Source: Calocera cornea HHB12733 | Lineage: Eukaryota; Basidiomycota; Dacrymycetes; Dacrymycetales; Dacrymycetaceae | Assembly (NCBI GenBank): GCA_001632435.1 | Contig: KV423921.1 | Coordinates: 66,460 to 130,459, forward strand | Direction: 5' to 3' | Length of the DNA: 64,000 nucleotides | Shown: in pieces, positions 36,887 through 47,216 of the stretch | How positions within the stretch are numbered: position 1 is the stretch's first letter | Layout of the letters: every line of letters starts with the position of its first letter | The notes under the pieces: generated by a model | Databases searched by the model: none | What the model saw: only the letters and a program-made list of their open reading frames with translations | Told to the model about the DNA's origin: nothing | Made by a program: the position numbers and the translations under genes

Positions 36887-37917
36887 CTGGGCGGGGAGTG
36901 TGTGAGCTGGGCGAGTATGCGAGCGAAGGAGGGAGGGTGGGCTCACGGTGCTATTATACGGTGCTGTGCGGGGTCGGTATGCAGTGAGCGATACGTGGTG
37001 GGTGGGAGAGTGAGCGGCGGCAGGGGGGTGGCGGCGTGGTGTGCGCGTGCAGGGCGAGTCACCGGCTGAGTCCGGCCGCAGGTGTGGTATGGCGTGGCGT
37101 GGCGTGGTATATCCCTCTATCCTACGCTCTATGCTCGATAACAGTCGGTCGTGGTGAGCAGTCAGCAGTCAGTAACCAGTCAAGTAGCAGAAGAGTGGTG
37201 AGCGGCAATGCAAACGTCAGTGAGTAAGAACAACGCCCGACAGGGGGAATGCGGCCGCCCACCCCGGGCGCACGCCACTTTTTTCTCCGGGTGGGCACTC
37301 CTCGGCTCCGGCCCCGGCTCCGGCTGCGCGTCTTGGCGCGAGGGCGGCGGTGACGCGTAGGTGCTGGAAGTTGCTGGGCTGCCTGATGGGGGCCGGTGCG
37401 CTTTGGGGGCGTCGTGCTGATCGAGAAGGGATGGTGGGTTATACTGCACTGTGTAGACTGTACTGTGTAAGTTATGCTGGCTGGCGAGCAACTCCTCGCA
37501 CTATGGCACTATGGCACTCGGATCCGGATCGCAGTGATGACTCCCACTGGGCACTAGGACACCTGCACTACGTACGGGATGCTGCGCGGCAGCACACTGC
37601 GTTCCTCTGAGGCACATACCGGTCTGGGGCGTTCACAGGCCGTGAGTACTGTCGGCACTGCGCCTGCTGCTCCCTGCCCTGAGACATGTACCATGTACCA
37701 CGTACACCCCACCGGCCGGGCCAGCCACCCCGGCCTCCAGCTGTGCAGCGTGATACAGTCAAAGTAATAAGGACTGGCCGACCTTGCGCCCCCGCGCGGG
37801 GTTGGACAAGCGCTGCCCCCCGCCCTCGCCCTCGCCCTCGCGTTCCGTTCCCGTTCCCGTTCTCCCCCACTTCACACCTGTAGCATTCCCGTCCACAGCC
37901 ATCGCCTCAAGAACCCA
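36887..37917. other. Intergenic region
   Basis: 5' flank of the ankyrin gene (-) and of a small secreted-protein candidate (+). It has GTGGCGTGGC-like short repeats near 37085-37110 and an alternating purine/pyrimidine stretch. No gene is supported. Confidence 0.4.
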
Positions 37918-38234
37918 ATGCGGCCCCCACACAGCACTGTGACGCTGCTCGGGCTGCTGGCACTCCTCTCGCCAGCCGCTGCCCTGCCCGTGCCGTTCCT
38001 CTTCGGCGAGCTCATCACACAGGTGCGCCCCTGACCCTGCGGGGCGGCCTCTTCCTCTGTCCAAGGCGGCCCCCTAACATCCCGGCATGGCAGGAATGCG
38101 ACCGCCTCACCTCCTCCTCCGACGCCGACGCCGGGCGCATCATCCGAGCGCGCTTCTACCCGCTGCGGAATGGCAAGTCACCGTTTGAGGAGCAGCCCGA
38201 GGAGGGGGTGGAGGCTCTTTGCAGCGGGGGCTAG
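37918..38234 (+). CDS. Candidate small secreted protein (81 aa)
   Basis: Two exons (37918-38022, 38094-38234) give 81 aa. A clean signal peptide opens it ('VTLLGLLALLSPAAALP'). The mature part is short and hydrophilic, with two cysteines ('ECDRL' and 'ALCSGG'), a Ser/Asp/Ala stretch and an acidic Glu/Pro tail. The intron has canonical GT-AG ends and restores the frame. It matches no family I recognise. Since the model is short and has little support beyond signal peptide and splicing, treat it as a candidate. Confidence 0.5.
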
Positions 38235-39163
38235 TGGGCGAGCATGCACGCCATCTCCAGTATGATAGCGAGGTTCAGTGGGCGATCGGTTCGTTGCGGC
38301 GGGGCGATGGGCCCGGGGTTCCGGAGGTGGCAGAGTACTAGTAGCGTAAACTGATGTTGTGTGCCGTGCTGTGCCGTGCTGCAACGATCCAGCAGCATTG
38401 CTGCATTGAGCCGCGGAGGGGGGCGCAACTCCGGGCCAGGCGGACTCGACTCATTCCTGGTGGCCGCCGGGCGGGTTGCGAACTGAACCGGGCTACAGTA
38501 ACCCTCCTGTACTGTACAGTAAGTTAGTCGCAAAACCTGCTAATTAGCTCAGTCAGCATCAGCGCCGCACAGACCACTGTCTGCCAGCGCCCTTCCCGAG
38601 CGTAAGGAAGCCCGACTCGACTCGAGATGACATGCAAAAGGTCTGAAGGCGATCAGATCCCCGACGATTCCCTCAGTACTAGTAGTGCAGTACTAAGCGC
38701 CCGCCCTTTCTCGCAAAGCTCCCGCTCCCGCTCGCGAACATTCACATTCCGCGCTTCCCGGGCGCCCGATGCGCGTCATCCCCCCCGCGTGCCCATCGGC
38801 GCGTCGCGTCCCGCGCTCGTTCATTCCATCGCCCGATCCTGAGCGCCGGGCGGCGCACGCAGGCTGCGAGGACTCGAGAATGCAGACGGCGATCGATCCC
38901 CCCGTTCGATGGGGTTGGCAAGTGCTCGCTGGTCGATGGTCGTTGCGAGGCTGCGACCCTGCGGCTGCTATCGATGCGAGCATGGCCGCGACGAAGGGCG
39001 ATGCCCCGCCGGATGTCCGCGTCGGCGGGTTCGCCTGGGTGAGGGGGGAGCCGCGGCGGGTGCACGAGGAAGGTACATATACCCTCGCTCCCTCTTGGGT
39101 TACCGCTTGACACCCGTGATATCAGCCCACGACAGGGCGCATACACCAGCATAGAAGGCAACG
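38235..39163. other. Intergenic region upstream of P450
   Basis: No gene is supported. Contains short GTACTAGTAGTGCAGTAC-like inverted sequences near 38675-38697 and an ACATATA element near 39074-39080, about 85 bases before the P450 start. Confidence 0.4.
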
Positions 39164-41361
39164 ATGAACTCCTCCTCCTCCTCCTGCCCAAGCCAGCAAG
39201 GGAACGCCTCTCACCCGCTGCTCTACCTCCGCTTCCCCGCCCTCCCCTCCTCCCCCACTCCCTCCCTCCTCCAGCTAGGCCACCAGCACCTCTCCCTCCT
39301 CCTCTCCCTCCTCCTCTCCCTCCTCCTCCTCCACCGCCTCCTCCACCGCCTCCAGCAGCACCACCTCTCCTCCCCGCTCTCCCGCCTCCCCGGCCCCCTC
39401 CTCGCCAAATCCGGGCCCTTCTTCCCTCTCCGCCTCATCCAGCTCCGCCTCTCCCAGTCCATCGCAGCCCTCCACGCGCAGCACGGCCCCGGCTCAGCAG
39501 TCGTAATAGCGCCCAATATCGTCAGCGTGTCCGCGCCGGAGGACGTGCGGCGCGTGTATGGCAGCCATAAGTTTAGGAAGGACTGGAGGCTGGGCAAGGC
39601 CCGCTTTGGGGGGACGACGAATGTGTTTGCAGAGCTGTGCGTGCGATCCTCGCTTCCCTTCCTTGCTGCATGCCGCTGTGCCTTGCCCTTCGCCAGCACT
39701 GTCTCTCCCTGCTTCATAGCGTCCTTGCGGCACACCGATGCTGATATGCTGATATGCCGCTGTTCCCACGCGCAGAGACCCATCCACCCACACGCACCTC
39801 CTGCGCCTAACCAGCCCCTCCTTCCGCCCGTCCCACCTCTCCCAAACCCTCCCGACCCTCCAGCGCGTGCTCAGCGCCTTCTGCACGCGCGTACAGAGGG
39901 ACACGCAGCAGAGGGGCAGCGCGGACGTGTGGAAGGTGTATCGCTTGCTGAGCTTTGACATGCTGGGCGGGGCGCTCATGGGTGGGGGGGGCGACTGGGG
40001 GTGTGTGGAGCGTGGGGAGCACCAGGTGGTGAAAGTGAGTGTCTCGAGGAGCTAGGTGCAGATCAAACCACGCTGATATGCATGCGCATACAAGGACCTG
40101 GACGCGTTCATGCTCGAGACGGCCATCCAGGCGATCGTCCCCACGCCGTTGTACCGTCTCCTGGCGCTCATACCACTCAAGAGCTGGCAGTTCATCGTCA
40201 ATGCCGATCGGCGGCTCGCCGACGTATGCATGTCCCCTCCCCCATTTTCTGCAATCGCTGACAACCCGCATATATGCGCCTGTTCTCCAGTATGGGATGT
40301 CCGCCCTCCGCGCCCACAGGGAACTGTACCCAACCCCCGCAAGTGCCAAGGAGTCGGGTGACCTCCTCGGCCCCCTGCGCACCTCCCTCTCCCCGCTCTC
40401 CGGCCAGCCACTGTCCGACAGGGAGATCGCAGGCAACCTCGCGACCTACATCCTCGCGGGGGCGGACACGACGCCCGCAGCGCTGAGCTTCCTCACCTGG
40501 GAGCTTGCGCGCCGGCCCTCGATATACCAGAAGCTGCGCGCGGAACTGGAGCGAGCGGCACGGGAGCGCGGGATGCAGGATGGAGAGGAGTGGGAGTGGG
40601 AGTTCGAGCTGCTCAAGGAGCTGCCGTACCTCTCCGCGGTTATCAGAGAGGGCCTCCGCTGCTATCCGCCAACGGTCATGCCCATGACGCGGGTGGTGCC
40701 GCCCGAGGGGATGCGCTTGTCCGCTGCTGCTTCTGCGGCGGCCCGCGGGCGGGGCAGGGGCAAGGCGGGAGACGGGCGAGAGGAGGGAGTGGTCCTAGAG
40801 GGCGGGACGCTAGTGTGCGCAACGCCCTGGGTGACACAGCGGGACCCCGGCGTCTTCCCCGAGCCGGAGGTGTTCAGGCCCGAGCGCTGGCTGGAGGCGC
40901 GCGGGGAGGAAAAGAGGAGGATGGACGAGGCGTGGATGCCTTTTGGGATCGGGGTCCGGGCGTGCCAGGGCAAACTGTACGTCCCCCGCTCCTTCCCCCC
41001 TTCCCCCGCTTCTTTCACCCCTCCGGAAGGGCAGATCGTTGACTCCACTCTGTGTTCCTCTTCTGTGCGCCACAGGCTCGCGGAAATGGAGCTCTACCTC
41101 ACCCTCGCCACAGTCGTGAGCCGGTTCGAGCTGCACGTGCATGCGCGCACGACGGAGGAGAGCATGCGCGTTGTCGAGATGGTCACGCTCGTACGTCCCT
41201 CATTCCCCCTCCCATCCCCTCGTCAAACCGGTTACTGGCTCGGGAAGGCGAACGGTTGTTCGCTCATGGCTCATGGCTCATGTTGTTTGCTTGTGTAGGG
41301 ACCGAGAGCCCATAAGTGCGAGATTGTGTTCAACCCCAAACCGATGGAGCTGTCCCTTTAG
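39164..41361 (+). CDS. Cytochrome P450 monooxygenase
   Basis: Six exons (39164-39636, 39776-40034, 40095-40223, 40291-40976, 41076-41190, 41299-41361) give 574 aa. A Leu-rich membrane anchor precedes a proline hinge ('SRLPGPLL'). The I-helix motif AGADTT is at 343-348, the ExxR motif EGLR at 407-410, 'FRPERW' follows, and the heme loop 'FGIGVRACQG' has Cys512. The protein is expected in the ER membrane with a reductase partner. An unusual Ala/Gly/Arg-rich insert lies between ExxR and the heme loop ('AAARGRGRGKAG'). The clan and substrate cannot be assigned from the sequence alone. A copy of the last exon and its 3' flank lies about 1.2 kb downstream. Confidence 0.92.
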
Positions 41362-41998
41362 GCCCCTGGAGGCAACAGCGAAGGGGGGGGGGGGCGGGAA
41401 GGGATGAATATTAGACATGCTTAGACATGCTTCGATGTGAGGTCTGGATCGAGAAGACAGGCACAGTCCGGGTTGTATCCCTAGCACCACTCCGACATCC
41501 ATTCGGCCGCGTAAAAAACGCAAGGATGCAACAATTCACGAGGGTTACGCGAACCGTGCGAGAGGAAATGCTGGGTGAAACACAACAATGAGCCAGGGGG
41601 CCACACGCGTCACGTTGGCACCCCCGATGCTCCCTCATCAGTGTTTCCATCCAACATCTCCTCTTCCGGAAGCCACCGCAGTGCATGTCCGACTCACACT
41701 GTTTGTGTCATTGTCAAATAGGGGAACTTGGATGACCATGTTTGCGTTACTGTAGGGGTTGGCTCGGGGAGGATAGGATCAACCTTGCAGCGCAGTGAGC
41801 ACTTGCCAGTGCAGCCCGGTGCTGGGCAACTCAGGTCCATCGACCTGGACAGCTCGTACCGCGTATAAGAATGAGCATGTATGCCTCATCTCTGCACAGA
41901 ACCCCATCCGCATTCACAGCGCCGGTCGCTTCTCCCTACTACACCTCTGATAATCACCAACCACCAACCACCAACCACGACACACACAGCCAATCCCA
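41362..41998. other. 3' flank of P450 and promoter of a small secreted protein
   Basis: A G-run is at about 41384-41396. The segment up to about 41520 is repeated downstream near 42560-42710. TATAAG at 41864-41869 lies 130 bases before the next ATG. Confidence 0.5.
41864..41869 (+). promoter_or_regulatory. TATA-like element of the small Cys-rich secreted protein
   Basis: TATAAG, 130 bases upstream of the ATG at 41999, followed by a CA-rich leader. Confidence 0.45.
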
Positions 41999-42354
41999 AT
42001 GATGCGCTCCTTAATCCTCTTCATCCTCATCTCCATGCTTTCTGTTGCGCAGGCTGGCAACTTCTGCACCAACAATGGACGGCTGGGTCACTCCCGTCCG
42101 AAGAAGTTTGTCGGCGCGTGAGTTTTTCCCTCCGCCAGGCTCTCCCAGATCGGGCATGCTAAGGCATCACTTGCTGACCCTCTATCAATGCCAGGTGCAA
42201 CCGGTCTGACTCAATAGGCACCCCGTCGGGCCACAATTGTGTCCGAGACGGTGGAACAAAATATCTTCGCGTGTACAAAGGGAAAGCGGAATGTATTGAG
42301 GGGCCAAAGAACATCCGGAAGCGCAATATGGAGGGTGGGGAGTGCTTTCTTTAG
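41999..42354 (+). CDS. Small secreted Cys-rich protein (92 aa)
   Basis: Two exons (41999-42117, 42195-42354) give 92 aa. The signal peptide is strong ('LILFILISMLSVAQA'). The mature part of about 73 residues holds five cysteines ('NFCTNN', 'ACNRSD', 'HNCVRD', 'AECIEG', 'GECFL') and is basic. The intron is canonical and in frame. The gene lies between a P450 and a relic copy of that P450's 3' end, so it sits inside a duplicated segment. It may be a secreted effector-like or antimicrobial-type protein, but no family is recognised. Confidence 0.62.
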
Positions 42355-42504
42355 TCCTTAGGAATCGTTGCATTCACGGCAATAATACCACTGGAAATTT
42401 GACATTTGAGACTGAGAGGACGGCATGTAGCTCCCTGGAAGTCTTGCCCTCTAAAACCTCAGCGTGAGGACTGTGGAAATGGCACGATTACTCCTTCTCC
42501 GTTT

Positions 42505-42705
42505 CACCCTACGCCCAGATGTGCGAGATTGTTTTCGGCCGAGGGTGATGGAGCTCTCCATATAGAATTCAGGGGTTCAAAGGAAAGGGGACATTATGAA
42601 CATTAGAGATGCTTATGCATGAGGTCTAGAGCCGACAGGCAAAGTCCGGGTTGTACTCCTATCACTACTCCAACATCCGTCCAACGCAATGATGCAACAA
42701 CATCG
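42505..42705 (+). pseudogene. Relic copy of the P450 last exon and 3' flank
   Basis: This stretch aligns by eye with 41305-41500: both have a 'tgcgagattgt' core, then 'gatggagct', a stop, a run with 'atgaa' and 'catta/tatta', 'atgaggtct', 'aaagtccgggttgta', and closing 'gatgcaacaa'. Small indels and substitutions are scattered through it. Only the end of the P450 is left, so it is a truncated duplicate, not a functional gene. Confidence 0.75.
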
Positions 42706-42753
42706 GAATCAAACAATGCATAATGTTTCGCGAAAGACAGCCATTCGCAGCGC

Positions 42754-45542
42754 CTAAGCAGGCACCGCAAAGCTCTTGCTGACCTCGACCAGGCTCTCAG
42801 AGAGCTTGTTGCTCAGTACCCAGAGCGGGATGAACTCGTTCACCTCATCGAGCGCGGGGATGTTGCCCGCGCTCATATCCGCCCACCCGCAGGCAACACG
42901 GCCGCTCATCTCCCCGCCTCCATCCCATTCGACGTCGACGGTAAAGTCCTTCGCCCACGTCCTGCTCCACAGCGCGAGCGTCGTCACCCCTTCCTCGGGC
43001 ATCGGCCGGTCCGCAGAGGGCAGCGCGACCGCGGCACCTGTCACTGCCGCGGCGGAGATGGGCGCGTCGAACTCAAGCTTGCACATGCGCGTATTCTCCC
43101 CGCGCACCGCGATCCTCGCTGCGCGCGGGCCGGTGCGGGTGATGTTCGCGCTCATCCACTCGGCTGGCTCGCCCTCCGCTACATGGGGCACGAGGCCTGA
43201 GTCCCAGGAGCAGCTCTCGAGCCCGGGGCGGATGTCGAGCATCTCGCATTGTACGCCTTTGCGCCACGCGTCCGGGATGGACGGCGCGACAAGCGGGGCG
43301 ACCATCCCCGGCAGCGCGACAAGCGCGACGCGGTTCGAGCCCGTGTCCAGGTCGATGTTCTGCTGGAAGTAGATCTTGAGCGGGTAGGTTGCGGTGAAGG
43401 GGAGCGCGAGGAAGCTGTAGGTTCCCGTGAGGGCCAGGATCAGCACGAGGAAAACGGCGATGCTGGACTGGAGCTTGTGCATGAACGGTGCCAGGGGGAG
43501 GACGATCAGAAGACATGTGAAGCCGAGCGACATGTACACTGGAGATGGATGAGCTCCATGGCAATGAAGGTAGAGGAATGGAACGCACCGATCATCGGGG
43601 AGCTCCCGTCGATGAGTGTCTGGCTCAGAGCAGTCATGAGTAGCAGCACCGTCTGGACCGCCCACATAACCGGGAACACCAGGGTGATTAGATACTGCAA
43701 GAACCAGAACGCGGGGATTTGCTCCTCTCCCGCATCCTCTTCGCTGACCGGGCGAGCAGACGCAACGAGCGGCGTCCTTTCGGTTGGCATATCGCCGTCC
43801 TCATTCACATCACCGTCGTCCGTCTCCGTCGGCAGTGTTTCAGCGGGTACCAGTCGACGCTTGCCCGTGAGCTCGACAATCATGCTTTCCAACAGAGCCA
43901 AGACGAGCGCGAGCAGCGCCCCAGCGTAGAAGAACGTCACCCAGTACACCGAGACGAGGTTGAACGGCGGGCCGGTAAACACTGTTGCCACCACCAGGAG
44001 GACCCACCACAGTGCATACACCTCAATCATGACGATGAGCTTCTGCTGGTGCACGGGCCTGTAGTAGGAGAGCGCGCCGAGGATCGCGAACAGCGTCACG
44101 TAGGCGGTGCAGAGCAGGGAGATGCCGACGATGTATGAAGACGAGTGGATCACGTAGGTGTTGGTGAACCGGTAGACGGTCGCGAGGCCGAGCGTGCACC
44201 CGACGCTGAGGACGAGAGCGACCGGGAAGCGGAACCAGCCGAGCAGCGGGAACTTGGCCGCGCGGTAGCCGTGCCTGAACCAGAGGAGGAAGGCGACAAG
44301 GAGTGGGCCGACGATGAGCAGACCAATGTTGAGTCCGAAGACAGTGGAGAGGTTGAAGATGGCGATTGCCGAGCCAAGAACTGACATATGTCAGTCAGCT
44401 CCGACGTTCGATAGTTTTGAACTTGCTCACCTTCAAAGTACACCACATCCTTGTGGTCCACATCGGTACCGATATCCGCTAGCAGCCCATGAGCCGCATC
44501 CAGCGTGCCCTCCATCATCATCCACAGGGCGTCGTTGCCCCCTAAGCCGGTGACAGAGTCTCCCTTGGTATGGTACATCGCCCTCCACTTGTAGAACGTC
44601 AAGTCGAGCCCCTGCATGCCCGCAGCGTCGAATACCTGGTAGTCGGTGCCCGAGCGAACCAGGCGCCAACGGTTGAACGCGTCGACCGAGATGGAGTTGG
44701 CGTGGGGGTGGGAGGCATGCGAGAGGGCATGCGTGACTCGTGCTGAGGATGTGCGGAACCACAGCGGACGGCCACCTTCGCCCAGACCTTCGAGGTTCAC
44801 GAACGTCTTGGGAAGGGAGGCCCAGGGGTGAACCATGAACCTGTACAATTCAAGATGAGTAACCGAGTTGCTGCGATTGGAAAGCACGCACGCATGAGCG
44901 CCGTGCAACCCGTCCTCCTCCGCATTGTTGATGACGACAATGACGGTCCTCTCTGGCCTATTCTCCGCGAAGTAGTCGACCATTGCAAGCATAGAAGTCG
45001 CGCCCATCCCATCGTCCGTGGCACCAGGTGCAGTGCTCACGCTGTCAAAGTGCGCGTTGAGGAGCACCGCGGGCAGGCCAGGCTGTGTGCCCTCAATCTT
45101 CACGAGCACGTTGTTCCCCTCATAGTAGACGATCTTTTTGGGCTCCGCGGCGGGGATCGGGGAGATCATAGTGATGTTGGAGACGAGGTCGTCGACGACG
45201 GAGACGTATGACGGGTAGGAAGAGGCGACGCCAGATACACGAGAGAGGATATAGTCGTGTACTGCATCGGAACGGGGCGAGTTGAAGGGATGCGGCAGCC
45301 GAGCAATCTATACATATTATATCAGAAGATCCACATTATGGGAGAAGGAGAACTCGGCGTACCACTTGCAGATCCCTCGCGGCTCTCTCAATGTCCAACC
45401 CCTTCCTCACCTCCCCGACCCTCGGCGCCGCCCACCCGCGCTCATGGATGACCGTCGAGAAGGCGAAGATGAGCACATACGTGAGCGAGACGACAACCGT
45501 CACCGGAAGGACGGTGAAGCCAAACAGGGAGGAGAACTTCAT
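42754..45542 (-). CDS. PFF1: Vacuolar membrane M28 metalloprotease (PFF1 / FXNA type)
   Basis: Five exons (45542-45363, 45307-44892, 44840-44431, 44380-43589, 43538-42754) give 860 aa. An N-terminal membrane segment precedes a lumenal M28 peptidase domain ('LLNAHFDSVSTAPGATDDGMG', read as two blocks, and 'NNAEEDGLHGAHA'), then many transmembrane helices, and a C-terminal lumenal domain. Zinc-site residues (His, Asp, Glu-Glu) are present. This architecture is that of the fungal vacuolar membrane protease PFF1; substrates are poorly known. A His in 'MYHTKGDSV' is the expected late zinc ligand. Splice joins such as 'HGAHAFMVHPW' and 'VYFEVLGSAIAI' match the family. Confidence 0.92.
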
Positions 45543-46247
45543 GTCGAAGCTCCAGTCAAGGACGTACAGAGCAAAGCAGCTTCTCGCTGGAAACGGCGTA
45601 GAAGGACGGTGTCGGTGTGGAGGGACGGCGGGCGAGGACGGCTTTGGAGCGGGACGGAATGCCCTTGAAGACTTGTTTCGCTTGTCGCTTTGTTGATGTC
45701 GGCTCAGAACCCTTTCATTTCTCCGTCAACAATGGAGATCGTTCGAAGATGAACGACTGCCGCTTCGATATTTCATTGTTTCGCTTGTCGGCAGTCGTCC
45801 GTCAGCTTCGCAATCCGATGATGACGGAGTGAATGACGGCATTGTCAAGACCCTGATCCCTGCCAGGAGATGATCATCTGAAGGCTACCATGTGGTCGGA
45901 TCGGCGACTTCCGTCAGTTGGGCCGGTCTTCGCCGTATTCATCACTTCGCGAACTCATGCCCCACTGCTCAATCATGTGCTTAAATAATGCTGAATGATA
46001 ATCACAACAAAAGTATGCATGACTTCTTCAACTTGTAGAGCGCATGCTGCCCGTCGTTTCCCCGGAGCGAACGGACTGAGCAATACACGACGTAATACTT
46101 ACGATGAGCGGATGAAGGACGAGTAAGAGGACGAAGGCTGCTCGGGGTGAATGCGGTGCTTGGTCGGCGAAGATATAAAGTGGCAGCTTCGGCTGTCCGG
46201 GGCGGTCAGTCCAGATCTCAGGAACATCACGCACATCTGCAACAACA
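45543..46247. other. Divergent intergenic region
   Basis: Between the vacuolar protease (-) and ABM copy E (+). A repeated TTTCGCTTGTCG string occurs near 45678 and 45779. No gene is supported. Confidence 0.4.
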
Positions 46248-46727
46248 ATGTCGAGTGCTTTCCAGGGCCTCACTGCGCCAATCCACGTCGTCGCTCGCGT
46301 GAGGAACTGCACCTCCGCTACCCAATGACGGTTGCTGACATGAAATTCTCCACTCTAGCAAATGGCTAAGCCCGGTAAGATGGACGAGCTGCTCGCGCTG
46401 CTGAAGACTATGAAGGCCCTAGCCGATAGCGACGCCGAGCCGGGCGTCGTGCGCTGGGAGATCCTCAAGGTCGGCGACGAGCTCACCATCCTGGAGCAGT
46501 ACGCGGACGTGCCTGCAATCCTCGCGTTAGTACCTGGTCCTAAGGAGTTGTTCAGTGGCTTGATGCTTCAGGATGCAGGCACATCGAGACGGCGCCCTTT
46601 AAGGAGTTCCAGGCGAAGAAGGACGACTTGCTTGTGGTACGTCTCGACTGTATCTGCATCGGACGTGAGCTGATTACCCACACAGGAAGGCAGTCTTAGC
46701 TTTGCATTCTGGGAGGAGGTAGCGTAG
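46248..46727 (+). CDS. ABM-fold protein, copy E (dispersed)
   Basis: Four exons (46248-46298, 46359-46525, 46579-46636, 46686-46727) give 105 aa. Exon lengths 51, 167, 58 and 42 nt equal those of copy A, 27 kb away. Motifs: 'APIHVVAR', 'QMAKPGKMDELL', 'ADSDAEPGVVRWEIL', 'HIETAPFKEF' and 'SFAFWEEVA'. It is closest to copy A. All splice sites are canonical, so it appears functional. No neighbouring biosynthetic gene suggests a substrate. Confidence 0.86.
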
Positions 46728-47216
46728 ATGGAAAGTTACAGCAATGCACCATATGTAGCTGTAGTCCCAAGAAGCTGCGTCTGTTGAGATGCGTCTGTTG
46801 AGATGCGACAAACGTAATGGTATGATGACATGAACAACTTGTGTCCTTCCAGGCGAGGCGCAAGTCTTACTTTTGGCGTGAGCGTGTGCGTGATTCTCAG
46901 ACGATCGGACCACACGTTCCTGTCAACCTCCTACCATTCTGCAATCGTAGGAAATTATGTATAATATGGCATGCATAAACGCTTCAACCCCCTTCCTGAC
47001 AACGTAGGTGACGGAGACGGTTAAAGAGGAATGAAGCGAGCAGGCATAGTTCGTTGAACATGAGTCATGGTTAAAGTGGCCTTGGATGAGAAAATGGGCA
47101 TGAGGAATGTGATGGAATAGAAGAACACTGGCAAGCATGACAAAACGAGTGTCAACGACACATAACGAGGATCATCACATTCATAAAAACACAGAGACAA
47201 GTGCGGCAGTCTAGGC
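46728..47216. other. Convergent 3' flanks
   Basis: A/T-richer sequence between ABM copy E (+) and the cyclin gene (-). A short direct repeat GCGTCTGTTGAGAT occurs near 46772-46802. No gene is supported. Confidence 0.45.
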
